Source of the DNA: Microbacteriaceae bacterium | GTDB lineage: Bacteria > Actinomycetota > Actinomycetes > Actinomycetales > Microbacteriaceae | Direction: 5' to 3' | Assembly (NCBI GenBank): GCA_012511645.1 | Contig: JAAZFP010000283.1 | Location: 1-21,900, forward strand | Length of the DNA: 21,900 nucleotides | Shown: in pieces, positions 6,484-13,622 of the stretch | Layout: every line of letters starts with the position of its first letter | Numbering within the stretch: the first letter of the stretch is position 1 | Position numbers and translations under genes: made by a program | Notes under the pieces: model-generated | Seen by the model: the letters and a program-made list of their open reading frames with translations, nothing else | Told to the model about the DNA's origin: nothing | The model's database searches: none

Positions 6484-7332
6484 ATGCGCATCGCAGTTAC
6501 CGGAGCAACCGGCCACCTCGGCGGACACGTCATCGACTCACTCATCGTTCGCGGTGTGGCACCCGCAGACATCGTTGCCGTTGTGCGCAACGAAGCGAAG
6601 GCAGCGAACCTTGCCGAACGCGGCATCACCATCGCGGTTGCCTCGTACGAAGATCAGGCCGCGCTCGCGAACGCGCTTGAAGGCGTCGATCGGCTCGTGC
6701 TCGTCTCGGGCAGCGAAGTTGGCCAGCGACTTGCTCAGCACACCAACATCATTGCCGCTGCGAAGCAGGCTGGCGTGACGTTCATCGCCTATACGAGCCT
6801 CTTGAACCTCGACACATCGAAGCTTGGCTTGGTGCCCGAGCACCAGGGCACCGAGGCGCTGCTCGCAGAGAGCGGTATCGACCACGCGGTGCTGCGCAAC
6901 GGCTGGTACTGGGAGAACTACGCGTCAGCGATCGATTCGGGCAAGGCTGCCGGAAAATTCTTCGGAGCCGCGGGTGACGCGAAGGTCTCGGGTGCAGCCC
7001 GTAAGGACTACGCTGATGCCGCAGCCGCGGTGATCACGAGTGACGGGCACACCGGCAAAGTCTACGAACTCGCTGGCGCGCCGGCGCTTACCTACCCTGG
7101 TATCGCGGCTGAGGTAGCGAAGGTCATCGACCAGGACGTGGTCTATGTGGATCAGTCGGTTGAGGATTACCAGGCGACCCTCGAAAGCTTCGGTCTTCCG
7201 GCAGACATTGCTGCAATGGTCGCAGGCATGGAACCTCCGATTGCCGAGGGCGCACTGTACTCCGAGAGCACCGACCTGGAGGAACTGATTGGCCGTCCTT
7301 CGACCTCACTCTCTGAAGCGCTCTCGGCATAA
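6484..7332 (+). CDS. QorB/NmrA-like NAD(P)-binding oxidoreductase (atypical SDR)
   Basis: This is a 282-residue cytoplasmic Rossmann-fold protein of the atypical short-chain dehydrogenase group that includes E. coli QorB (YtfG, NADPH:quinone reductase 2) and NmrA sensors. The N-terminus MRIAVTGATGHLGGHVI has the GxxGxxG dinucleotide motif. VVRNEAKA at about 37-44 places a basic residue after strand 2, typical of NADPH use. Other family signatures are GVDRLVLVSGSEVGQR, TFIAYTSLLNLD, the PEHQGTEALLAESGIDHAVLRNGWYWENY segment, and a C-terminal part with YELAGAPALTYPGIA. The ATG start has an SD (GAAAGTGG) 7 nt away and begins directly at the Rossmann strand. It is likely a quinone or related reductase for electrophile or oxidative stress, but the substrate is not shown. 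It is a single gene with its own promoter-like region. Confidence 0.88.
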   Translation: MRIAVTGATGHLGGHVIDSLIVRGVAPADIVAVVRNEAKAANLAERGITIAVASYEDQAALANALEGVDRLVLVSGSEVGQRLAQHTNIIAAAKQAGVTFIAYTSLLNLDTSKLGLVPEHQGTEALLAESGIDHAVLRNGWYWENYASAIDSGKAAGKFFGAAGDAKVSGAARKDYADAAAAVITSDGHTGKVYELAGAPALTYPGIAAEVAKVIDQDVVYVDQSVEDYQATLESFGLPADIAAMVAGMEPPIAEGALYSESTDLEELIGRPSTSLSEALSA

Positions 7333-7362
7333 CTCACCGTTTGCGCTTCCACGCGCAGTCGG

Positions 7363-7368
7363 TAGCGT
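7363..7368 (+). promoter_or_regulatory. -10-like hexamer of the hydrolase gene (leaderless type)
   Basis: TAGCGT ends 6 nt before GTG 7375, the exact spacing that puts initiation on the start codon. TTGCGC (7341-7346) is a weak -35 candidate 16 bp upstream. There is no Shine-Dalgarno. Confidence 0.5.
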
Positions 7369-7374
7369 AGAAGC

Positions 7375-8178
7375 GTGACCGAACACTCAGCAATTCACTC
7401 GACGCTCGTTGGCGATCTCACCAGCGAGCGTCGAGTGGTGTTTTTGCACGGGCTCTTTGGGCGGGGCAGAAACTTTCAACGGATCGCCGCGGGTCTTGAG
7501 CCGGAGGCGCAGAGCCTACTGGTTGATTTGCCGAATCACGGCGCATCGGCCTGGACTGACACGCTCAGCTACGAGCAGATGGCTGACAGCGTTGCGGCGC
7601 ACCTGCGACAGGGATTCGCCGCATCGGGCCCAGTCGACGTGGTGGGTCATTCGATGGGTGGCAAGGTCGCTATGGTGCTCGCACTGCGACACCCCGATCT
7701 CGTGCGCAGGCTCGTCGTGGTCGATATCTCCCCGGTGAGTACTGGTTCGTCGAGAGGAGAGTTTGGTCACCTGCTCTCGTCGCTTGCGGGCCTCGATCTC
7801 GCTGCGGTCTCGTCGCGTGCCGACGCTGATGCAGCGCTGAGCGGGCCGATCGGCCACCCCACGGTTCGCGGGTTTCTCCTGCAAAACCTGCAGCGCACCG
7901 ACACCGGTTTTGCGTGGCAGCCAAATCTCGCGCTCTTGCACGGCGAACTCGACACAATCATGGGGTTCCCGCAGATCACTGACCAACAGTTTTCTGGTCC
8001 GGTGCTGTGGATCCGAGGTGCAAATTCTGACTATGTGCGAGACGAAGACGCCCCGGTCATGCGGGCCCTGTTTCCCAAGACCGTGCGTGTGACGGTGCGC
8101 GACGCGGGCCACTGGGTGCACTCGGAACAGCCTGAGCAGGTCATCGCATCGTTGCGTCACTTTTTGTTTGCAGGCTGA
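7375..8178 (+). CDS. Alpha/beta-fold hydrolase (YbfF-like esterase)
   Basis: This is a 267-residue cytoplasmic serine hydrolase. The oxyanion loop motif FLHGLFG is at 23-29, the nucleophile elbow GHSMGG at 91-96 with Ser93, and the catalytic His246 in DAGHWVHSEQP. Asp219 (GANSDYV) or Asp118 (VVDISP) may be the acid, the latter by analogy with YbfF esterases. The motif pattern HGLFG ... DLPNHGAS ... GHSMGGKVAM resembles E. coli YbfF and related short-chain acyl esterases (ABHD11-like). The natural substrate cannot be told. GTG 7375 fits a leaderless start. It sits 42 bp after the QorB-like gene but appears to have its own promoter. There is no signal peptide. Confidence 0.9.
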   Translation: MTEHSAIHSTLVGDLTSERRVVFLHGLFGRGRNFQRIAAGLEPEAQSLLVDLPNHGASAWTDTLSYEQMADSVAAHLRQGFAASGPVDVVGHSMGGKVAMVLALRHPDLVRRLVVVDISPVSTGSSRGEFGHLLSSLAGLDLAAVSSRADADAALSGPIGHPTVRGFLLQNLQRTDTGFAWQPNLALLHGELDTIMGFPQITDQQFSGPVLWIRGANSDYVRDEDAPVMRALFPKTVRVTVRDAGHWVHSEQPEQVIASLRHFLFAG

Positions 8179-8208
8179 GCGAAATGCGCGGAATTCTGGC
8201 ACGTTCTG

Positions 8209-8214
8209 TAGTCT
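8209..8214 (+). promoter_or_regulatory. -10-like hexamer of the membrane-protein gene (leaderless type)
   Basis: TAGTCT ends 6 nt before GTG 8221. The intervening GTCAGG is too close to the start to act as a good SD. A -35 is not evident. Confidence 0.45.
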
Positions 8215-8220
8215 GTCAGG

Positions 8221-9672
8221 GTGAATGACGAAGAACTGCGTGCGTTTCTGAACTCTGCGCGACCCGCACAAGGGACAGCGCCGGCCGACGCGACTGCGTC
8301 TGCAGACGCCGAGGTGAGTGGCGATGAATCGCTGCTTCCGCCCGGTGAGCCGATCGAGCCATCACCCACGGACCAGACCTCTTCTGCAGGGAACGCTGCT
8401 GAGCAGGAGGGCGGCCTGCGCGTACCGAGTTTTGACGAGTTGATGGGCATTGGCGCCCCTGCTCGGAGCGAATCACGGGCCGAAGAGCCGCGCCCGGCAC
8501 TCATCACAGACCCTGCTCCGGCTCAGGCTCCCGCTCAGGCCCCTGCGTCAGTGCCCGAAGAGTTGCATGATGAACCGACCGTTGACTCCGATGAGCTGAC
8601 GCTCGAGTCGCTGTTTGATGTTGACGACGCGGTGACCCCCGCAGATGACTCGCAACAGGTTGAAGACGAACTGGTGCCACTGGTGCTCCCCGGCTTCTCG
8701 CCCGACCCGCAGCGTTCGACTCCGTTGCCTCCCGTGTTCCGGCCAGAGCCTGCCGTTCCTGCGGCGCCCGCTACACCGGCGCCAGCTACACCCGTGCCCA
8801 CCGCGGAGCCGGTGCATACCGACCCCGCACCTACGCAGCCGTTCGAGGTGCCGGGTGCGCCTGCGGCCCAGGCTTCACCGCAGCCTGCCACTCCTGCGGT
8901 GCAGGCCCCCGCAGAGCCTGTTCCGGCACGACCGGTCGGGCCAGTCGTGCCGGTTGCGGCAGCGGCTCTGCGACGTGCCGTCGAACCAACGACTCCAACC
9001 GAGCCCGATGTATTTGCCTCGATTGGCTTGGGCGGGCCTGCCGAGACCCCGGCTCCCTCAGAGACGGGTGGCGGCGGTGGCGATGAATATGAGCCCATCG
9101 CGGTGACCGGTGGCCGCGGTGGCGGCCGTAAGGCGCTCCCATGGGTCATTGTCGGTGGCGGCGCAATCATTGCACTGGTCGCTTCCGTGCTGGTGATCAT
9201 TGGCGTGCGCGGCAGCGAGACCGATCCCACGCCCGCTCCCGCTCCGACAACGACTGCGACCGAAGCGCCGACCGAAACCGAAGAACCTCAGCCGAGCGAG
9301 ACGGAGACGCCTGCCACCGAGGAACCGAGTGGCGAAGTGCCAGCCGTTGACGTGGGTCCGACCTGGACGCTGTCGATCCCGCAGTGGAGCCTCGATGTTG
9401 ATATGTCGAACCGCTACGGCGGACGAACACCGTATGTGCTGAGCGATGGCAATAGCCGGGCTATGTTCACCCTGCCGCTCGCAGAATCACTGCCTGATTC
9501 TTGTGCGCACGCCCGAGGGCCAAATGTGTGGGGGCTGCAGAGAAACGACGATGGCACACTCGAAGCGATTCGCCCCGAGCCGCGGTGTGCCGACGCAGAC
9601 GCCGCTGCCGTCTATGACACCCTGTGGGGGCTCATGGACGCAACCGCGAAGAGCGCTCGCCCCATGCAGTAA
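8221..9672 (+). CDS. Single-pass membrane protein with Pro/Ala-rich cytoplasmic region and small exported domain (unknown function)
   Basis: I do not recognise a named family in this 483-residue protein. Residues 1-15 (MNDEELRAFLNSARP) may form a short helix. Residues about 16-300 are acidic and Pro/Ala/Thr-rich, with repeats such as APAQAPAQAPA and PATPAPATP, and are probably disordered. A short conserved-looking stretch, LRVPSFDELMGIG, lies at about 66-78. Gly/Arg-rich residues (GGRGGGRK, about 297-304) precede one strong transmembrane helix (about 305-330). An extracellular Thr/Pro/Glu linker follows, then a compact C-terminal domain (about 375-483) with WTLSIPQWSLDVDMSNRYGG and two cysteines (DSCAHA and PRCADA) that could form a disulfide. 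The cytoplasm-in orientation is inferred from the positive charges before the helix. It lies between unrelated genes and converges on the CPBP gene with a 33-bp gap. A cell-envelope role is plausible but unproven. Confidence 0.75.
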   Translation: MNDEELRAFLNSARPAQGTAPADATASADAEVSGDESLLPPGEPIEPSPTDQTSSAGNAAEQEGGLRVPSFDELMGIGAPARSESRAEEPRPALITDPAPAQAPAQAPASVPEELHDEPTVDSDELTLESLFDVDDAVTPADDSQQVEDELVPLVLPGFSPDPQRSTPLPPVFRPEPAVPAAPATPAPATPVPTAEPVHTDPAPTQPFEVPGAPAAQASPQPATPAVQAPAEPVPARPVGPVVPVAAAALRRAVEPTTPTEPDVFASIGLGGPAETPAPSETGGGGGDEYEPIAVTGGRGGGRKALPWVIVGGGAIIALVASVLVIIGVRGSETDPTPAPAPTTTATEAPTETEEPQPSETETPATEEPSGEVPAVDVGPTWTLSIPQWSLDVDMSNRYGGRTPYVLSDGNSRAMFTLPLAESLPDSCAHARGPNVWGLQRNDDGTLEAIRPEPRCADADAAAVYDTLWGLMDATAKSARPMQ

Positions 9673-9705
9673 TCAGCTCTGCCTCAGTGAGTGGTGACCC
9701 CTCAG

Positions 9706-10494
9706 CTAGCTTGAGAAGCCGAAGAATTCGGGCCACCACGCAACGGCAAGGGGATACCCGACGAAACTCACGATGTCGAGCACCCAGTGAGCGATGATCA
9801 GCGGCAGCGCTCGGCCCCAGCGATGGTAAGCCCAACCAAACACGAGGCCCATCACGATGTTGCCGATGAACCCGCCGAAGCCCTGGTAGAGATGGTAGGT
9901 GCCTCGAAGCACCGCGCTCGCGATGATCGTGGCGACGGGGCCCACGCCAAGCCGTTTCATGCGATTGAAGAAGTAGGCGACGACGATGAGCTCTTCGCCG
10001 AGCGCGGCTTTGAGTGCCATGAGCACGAGCACGGGCACCGTCCACCAGTAGGTGTTGAGCGCTGCCGGCACCACGTTCACGTTGATGCCGATCTCGCGAG
10101 CAAACACATAGAAGACGAGGCCGGGGATACCGATGGCGGCGGCCAGCAGCACGCCGAAGCCGGTCTCGTGAGCCCACCAATTCTGCTTCATACCTGGCAC
10201 GCGGCCGAGGCCGAGCGCGCCAAGGTGCGGTGTTCGGTCTCGCCACAGTAAGAAGATGACGAGCGCGACCGGCGCCAGGCCGAAGGCGAAACTGAGCAGT
10301 TGATAGGTGAGGTCAAAAAGGGGTCGCTCAGCCAGCGGTCGGTTGATCGTCGCGGTTTGTGAGGCGAGCGCGGCTTCCCTCGTCACCCGCTCCGTGATCT
10401 GCACGATCGCATACACGGCCGAAGCGCCAAATGAGAGCGCCAACACGATGGTGAGTTCCCAGCGAATGCGGGAGGCAGACAGGTGCGAGGTCAC
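9706..10494 (-). CDS. CPBP/Abi-family intramembrane protein (CAAX protease-like)
   Basis: This 262-residue polytopic membrane protein has about seven or eight hydrophobic segments. CPBP (PF02517) proteins include intramembrane metalloproteases, and three conserved regions can be aligned. These are ALGEELIVVAYFFNRM with Glu167-Glu168, LRGTYHLYQG with His201, and IIAHWVLDIVSF with His236. The consensus EExxxR and FxxxH are altered: there is no Arg at the usual place and Arg197 replaces Phe. It therefore belongs to a divergent actinobacterial-type subgroup and its protease activity is uncertain. The GTG 10494 start is supported by TACGAT ending 6 nt upstream. It is divergent from the first ABC importer and convergent with the preceding membrane-protein gene. 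There is no adjacent bacteriocin or prenylation gene to suggest a substrate. Confidence 0.88.
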   Translation of the reverse strand: MTSHLSASRIRWELTIVLALSFGASAVYAIVQITERVTREAALASQTATINRPLAERPLFDLTYQLLSFAFGLAPVALVIFLLWRDRTPHLGALGLGRVPGMKQNWWAHETGFGVLLAAAIGIPGLVFYVFAREIGINVNVVPAALNTYWWTVPVLVLMALKAALGEELIVVAYFFNRMKRLGVGPVATIIASAVLRGTYHLYQGFGGFIGNIVMGLVFGWAYHRWGRALPLIIAHWVLDIVSFVGYPLAVAWWPEFFGFSS

Positions 10495-10500
10495 GGAGCT

Positions 10501-10506
10501 ATCGTA
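10501..10506 (-). promoter_or_regulatory. -10-like hexamer of the CPBP gene (leaderless type)
   Basis: On the minus strand TACGAT ends at 10501, and exactly 6 nt (AGCTCC) separate it from GTG 10494. No SD is present, so a leaderless transcript is likely. Confidence 0.5.
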
Positions 10507-10538
10507 TCGGCCGCTTCTCTGCTGGATTGTGCGGTACT

Positions 10539-10554
10539 GACAATGCGCATTGTC
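10539..10554. promoter_or_regulatory. 16-bp perfect palindrome in the CPBP/ABC divergent region
   Basis: GACAATGCGCATTGTC is a perfect 16-bp palindrome, about 45-60 bp upstream of the CPBP start and about 65 bp upstream of the -10-like hexamer before the first importer. Its length and position suit an operator for a dimeric repressor or activator. The binding factor is unknown and no regulator gene is adjacent. Confidence 0.5.
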
Positions 10555-10617
10555 TCGATCCGTTCACGATTTGTTTACTTCCAGCTCGCAGTAAGGTGCG
10601 TGTGTCGTTCGTCTCGA

Positions 10618-10623
10618 TACTGT
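10618..10623 (+). promoter_or_regulatory. -10-like hexamer upstream of the first importer
   Basis: TACTGT ends 7 nt before the conserved 22-nt box at 10631. The second importer has TACGCT at the same distance before its copy, which strengthens the case. No -35 is clear. Another candidate is TAAGGT at 10592-10597. Confidence 0.4.
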
Positions 10624-10630
10624 TATCAGG

Positions 10631-10652
10631 TTCCCAACTCACTGATGTGTTG
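10631..10652 (+). repeat. Conserved 22-nt dyad box, copy 1
   Basis: The box begins TTCCCAACTCA and ends TGTGTTG. It is 20/22 identical to 16456-16477, the only other copy in the window. It contains the dyad CAAC-N-CA...TG-N-GTTG around a 4-nt loop (CTGA here, TTGG in copy 2). Both differences between the copies lie in that loop. It could be an operator at the transcription start or a 5'-terminal mRNA hairpin. Confidence 0.65.
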
Positions 10653-10864
10653 GCTCGCAGCAGGCACTCTCTCTGACCGCCTGTGCGACTGTGCCGCTGA
10701 GCGTGAGTGCACCGTGGCTATCCGCTGATAGTCAGCCGTGTACCGCACCTGAGGTGAGTTCGCACATCGTGCGTCAGGGCAGTCTGGGACAGACGAAATA
10801 CCGTTTCCGTGTTCGGCACGCGTACCCTTCGCGTGACAGAGCGGAAGATATGAGAGGAAGATCA
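10631..10864 (+). promoter_or_regulatory. Long 5' leader of the first binding-protein gene
   Basis: This is about 234 nt without a supported gene, between the 22-nt box and GTG 10865. It holds a run of possible stem-loops: GGC-TATC-CGCT-GATA with GCC (about 10716-10737), CACC-TGA-GGTG (10746-10756) and CGCAC-ATC-GTGCG (10761-10773). It also holds CTGAGCGTGA (10697-10706), TACCCTTCGCG (10823-10833), and an SD (AGAGGAAG) before the start. CTGAGCGTGA, a CTGGGAC segment, the TACCC-type box and the SD region recur in the same order before the second binding-protein gene. An open frame passes through the region from 10691 but its sequence is not conserved in copy 2. Confidence 0.5.
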
Positions 10865-12484
10865 GTGAAATCATCACGGATCGGACTGGGCGCTTTCGCC
10901 CTGGTCACCGCTAGTTCGCTGGCGCTGGCCGGTTGTGCTTCAGGCAGCACCGGCTCAGACGATAGCGCTGCCGCGGGCGGCGCCATCACCATCGGCACGA
11001 CCGAGGTTGTGACCTCGCTCGACCCCGCTGGCGCCTACGACAATGGCTCGTTCGGCATCATGACGAACATCTACCCGTTCCTGCTGAACAACCCCATCGG
11101 ATCAAGCGATGTCGCGCCTGATATTGCTGAATCGGCAGAGTTCACCGCACCGACGCAGTACACCGTCGTGCTCAAGGACGGCCTGACCTTCGCGAACGGC
11201 AACGAACTGACCGCTTCGGATGTGAAGTTCACCTTCGATCGTCTCGTCGCGATCTCTGATGCGAACGGCCCGCAGGACCTGCTCGCCAACCTCGACAGCG
11301 TTGAGGTCGTTGACGACACCACCGTCGTATTCAACCTGCTGTCAGAGAACGATCAGACCTTCCCGCAGGTGCTCTCGAGCCCCGCTGGTCCGATCGTTGA
11401 CGAGGAAGTGTTCGCTGCCGACGCCGTCACCAGTGACACCGACATCGTGGCTGGCAAGCCATTCGCTGGCCAGTACACGCTCGAGAGCTTCGACAAGGGC
11501 AACCTTGCGGCGTACAAGGCAAACCCCGCGTACCAGGGTCTCTGGGGCGCTCCAGAGACTGACGAAATCAACGTGAAGTACTTCGCTGGCGAGTCAAACC
11601 TCAGCCAGGCGATCGAGACCAAGGCAGTGGACGTTGCGTTCCGTAGCCTCTCGGCAACCGACGTTGAGAAGTTCGAGAGCACCGACGGTCTCTACGTTGT
11701 CAAGGGCCCGGGTGGCGAGATTCGCTACATCGTGTTCAACTTTGGCATCCAGCCCTTCGGTGAGCTCACCGGCGAGGCTGACGTCGAGAAGGCACTCGCA
11801 GTGCGCCAGGCAGCCGCTGACCTCATTGACCGAGAGAAGCTCTCGGAGCAGGTCTTCCTCGGCACCTACACCCCCCTCTACAGCTATGTGCCTGAGGGCC
11901 TGACCGGTGCAACCGATTCGCTGCTCGGCCTCTACGGCGACGGCGAGGGCGGCGCAGACGCTGCTCGTGCGGCTGAGCGTCTCGCAGCAGCGGGCGTTGA
12001 GACCCCGGTTGAGCTCAACCTGCAGTACGCGGGCGAGCGCTACGGTGCTGCTTCGGCAGAAGAGTACGCGCAGATCAAGGCTCAGCTTGAGGTCGATGGC
12101 TTGTTCACCGTGAACCTGCAGTCAACCGAGTGGGGCCAGTTCACGCAGGACCGTACCCAGGACATCTACCAGGCTCACCAGCTGGGTTGGTTCCCTGACT
12201 ACTCGGACGCTGACAACTACCTGACCCCGTTCTTCTTGAACGGCGGCTTCCTCGCGAACCACTACAACAACGACGAGGTCAACGCGCTGATCCTCGAGCA
12301 GCTGGCTACACCAGACGCTGCCGAGCGCACCGCGATGATCGAGCAGATCCAGGATCTGGTTGCTGCTGACCTGTCAACGCTGCCGATCCTGCAGGGTGCA
12401 CAGGTTGCCGTTGCGGTTGACGCAGTGGAAGGTGTGACCCTCGATCCTTCATTCAAGTTCCGCTTCGGAACGCTGAAGAAGTAA
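10865..12484 (+). CDS. ABC importer substrate-binding lipoprotein (SBP family 5), system 1
   Basis: This 539-residue extracytoplasmic solute-binding protein belongs to the peptide/opine/nickel class (SBP_bac_5). The signal peptide MKSSRIGLGAFALVTASS is followed by the lipobox LALAGC with Cys24 as the lipidated residue, and a Ser/Gly/Asp-rich linker. Family signatures include the N-terminal EVVTSLDPAGAYDNGSF and the segment LKDGLTFANGNELTASDVKFTFDRL, and the C-terminal lobe with HQLGWFPDYSDADNYLTPFF. The GTG start is chosen over longer frames because GAGGAAG lies 5-6 nt upstream and the lipoprotein signal begins there. The C-terminal feature resembles dipeptide or oligopeptide binders, but the ligand is not determinable. 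It is the first gene of a four-gene importer operon, followed by a strong hairpin before the permease gene, which would favour excess binding protein. Its signal peptide is nearly identical to that of system 2. Confidence 0.93.
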   Translation: MKSSRIGLGAFALVTASSLALAGCASGSTGSDDSAAAGGAITIGTTEVVTSLDPAGAYDNGSFGIMTNIYPFLLNNPIGSSDVAPDIAESAEFTAPTQYTVVLKDGLTFANGNELTASDVKFTFDRLVAISDANGPQDLLANLDSVEVVDDTTVVFNLLSENDQTFPQVLSSPAGPIVDEEVFAADAVTSDTDIVAGKPFAGQYTLESFDKGNLAAYKANPAYQGLWGAPETDEINVKYFAGESNLSQAIETKAVDVAFRSLSATDVEKFESTDGLYVVKGPGGEIRYIVFNFGIQPFGELTGEADVEKALAVRQAAADLIDREKLSEQVFLGTYTPLYSYVPEGLTGATDSLLGLYGDGEGGADAARAAERLAAAGVETPVELNLQYAGERYGAASAEEYAQIKAQLEVDGLFTVNLQSTEWGQFTQDRTQDIYQAHQLGWFPDYSDADNYLTPFFLNGGFLANHYNNDEVNALILEQLATPDAAERTAMIEQIQDLVAADLSTLPILQGAQVAVAVDAVEGVTLDPSFKFRFGTLKK

Positions 12485-12496
12485 TCGAATATCGGC

Positions 12497-12530
12497 ACAG
12501 GGAGGGACTTCAGCAGGGGTCCCTCCCTGT
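12497..12530 (+). terminator. Strong hairpin between binding protein and permease, system 1
   Basis: ACAGGGAGGGAC (12497-12508) and GTCCCTCCCTGT (12519-12530) form a perfect 12-bp stem with a 10-nt loop, 12 nt after the binding-protein stop. There is no U-run. Inside an operon such a structure usually acts as a partial terminator or an mRNA stabiliser, raising binding protein over permeases. Confidence 0.75.
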
Positions 12531-12535
12531 AGCCT
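12530..12535 (+). promoter_or_regulatory. Possible internal promoter -10 before the first permease gene
   Basis: TAGCCT ends 9 nt before ATG 12545. The sequence between has no SD. Either a weak internal leaderless promoter drives the permease genes or the gene relies on another initiation route after read-through. The hexamer overlaps the last base of the hairpin. Confidence 0.3.
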
Positions 12536-12544
12536 GTTCTCATC

Positions 12545-13621
12545 ATGACTCTTGACGTAGAAGTGCCGCAGCAAGCACTGACGAAGAAGCGGCGCGTTGG
12601 CGGCGGTTTTGGGCGCTATGTGCTGTGGCGGGCATTACTGATAATCCCGACCGTGTTCATTCTGGTCACCATGGTGTTCTTGCTCATGCGCACCATCGGT
12701 GATCCCATCACCGCATCGGTCGGCGACCGCATGCCGCCCGACCAACTCGCTGAACGCATTCGCGAGGCGGGCTATGACCGCCCGATCCTGGTGCAATATT
12801 TTGAGTATCTCGGGCAGATCTTTACTGGCAACTTCGGTACGACCATCAGCGATAAGCGCCCGGTGCTCGAAGTGCTCACAAACTTTGGCGCAGCCACACT
12901 TGAGCTCGCCGTCTTTACGCTTATCGTGGCGTTCATCGTGGGCATTCCACTCGGCATGCTCGCCGCCTACTACCGCGACCGTGGCGCCGACGCCTCGCTT
13001 CGCGTGTTTGCCATCTTTACCTACGCGACGCCGGTGTTCTTCTCCGGTCTGCTGCTCAAACTGATCTTCGGCATTTGGCTCGGCTGGCTGCCGGTGTCAG
13101 GCCGTGCCTCGATCGCGAGTGAGCTGAAGATTCAGATGTTACCGAACCCATCGGGATTCTATGTCATCGACGCGATCAGACTGGGCTGTGTTGAGATCTT
13201 GGGTGATGTGCTGCTGCACGCCATCTTGCCGGCGCTGACGCTGGGTCTCATGACAGCTGGCATCTTCTTGCGGCTTGTGCGCACCAACATGATTGGCGCG
13301 CTCGGCCAGGAGTACGTCGATTCGGGTCGGTCGCGCGGCGTCAGCGAGTACCGACTCGTCACGAAGCACGCCTACCGGCCAGCACTGATTCCGATCATTA
13401 CCGTGATTGGTTTGCAGATTGCGCTGCTGCTTGGGGGAGCGGTGCTCACCGAGAGCACGTTCGAATGGAAGGGCCTTGGGTTCCAATTGGCCTACTACCT
13501 GAGCGCACGAGATTTTGTCGCGGTGCAGGGCATTGTTGCGCTGCTCGCAGTGATCGTGGCACTGTCGAACTTCGTCGTCGACATCCTTGCGGCGCTCATC
13601 GACCCGAGGGTGAGGTACTGA
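12545..13621 (+). CDS. ABC importer permease, DppB type, system 1
   Basis: Inner-membrane subunit of the peptide-type importer, forming the translocation pore with the DppC-type partner. The 358-residue protein has a cytoplasmic N-terminal stretch of about 28 residues, then the first helix (about 29-50, YVLWRALLIIPTVFILVTMVF). A DppB-typical external segment follows (GDPITASVGDRMPPDQLAERIREAGYDRPILVQYFEYL, with the FTGNFGTTI motif), then five further helices. The cytoplasmic EAA loop that contacts the ATPase reads YVDSGRSRGVSEYRLVTKHAYRPALIPI, and the protein ends DILAALIDPRVRY as in the family. The ATG start lacks an SD. The next gene begins one base after its stop, implying translational coupling. 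Confidence 0.93.
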   Translation: MTLDVEVPQQALTKKRRVGGGFGRYVLWRALLIIPTVFILVTMVFLLMRTIGDPITASVGDRMPPDQLAERIREAGYDRPILVQYFEYLGQIFTGNFGTTISDKRPVLEVLTNFGAATLELAVFTLIVAFIVGIPLGMLAAYYRDRGADASLRVFAIFTYATPVFFSGLLLKLIFGIWLGWLPVSGRASIASELKIQMLPNPSGFYVIDAIRLGCVEILGDVLLHAILPALTLGLMTAGIFLRLVRTNMIGALGQEYVDSGRSRGVSEYRLVTKHAYRPALIPIITVIGLQIALLLGGAVLTESTFEWKGLGFQLAYYLSARDFVAVQGIVALLAVIVALSNFVVDILAALIDPRVRY

Positions 13622-13622
13622 G

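Noticed and set aside
8535..9230. 231-codon minus-strand frame opposite the Pro-rich membrane protein
   Set aside because: Its composition (Gly/Ser/Ala runs) is the complement of the Pro/Ala-rich repeats on the plus strand; it has no domain and no start signal.
9691..9716. Small inverted repeat (CTCA...TGAG around AGCTAGCT) as bidirectional terminator between convergent genes
   Set aside because: The arms are short, it overlaps the CPBP stop codon and lacks a U-run, so I do not annotate it as a terminator.
10691..10864. N-terminal extension of the first binding protein from the upstream in-frame start
   Set aside because: The lipoprotein signal peptide begins at 10865 with a good SD, and the extension would bury it. 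The extension is not conserved with system 2.
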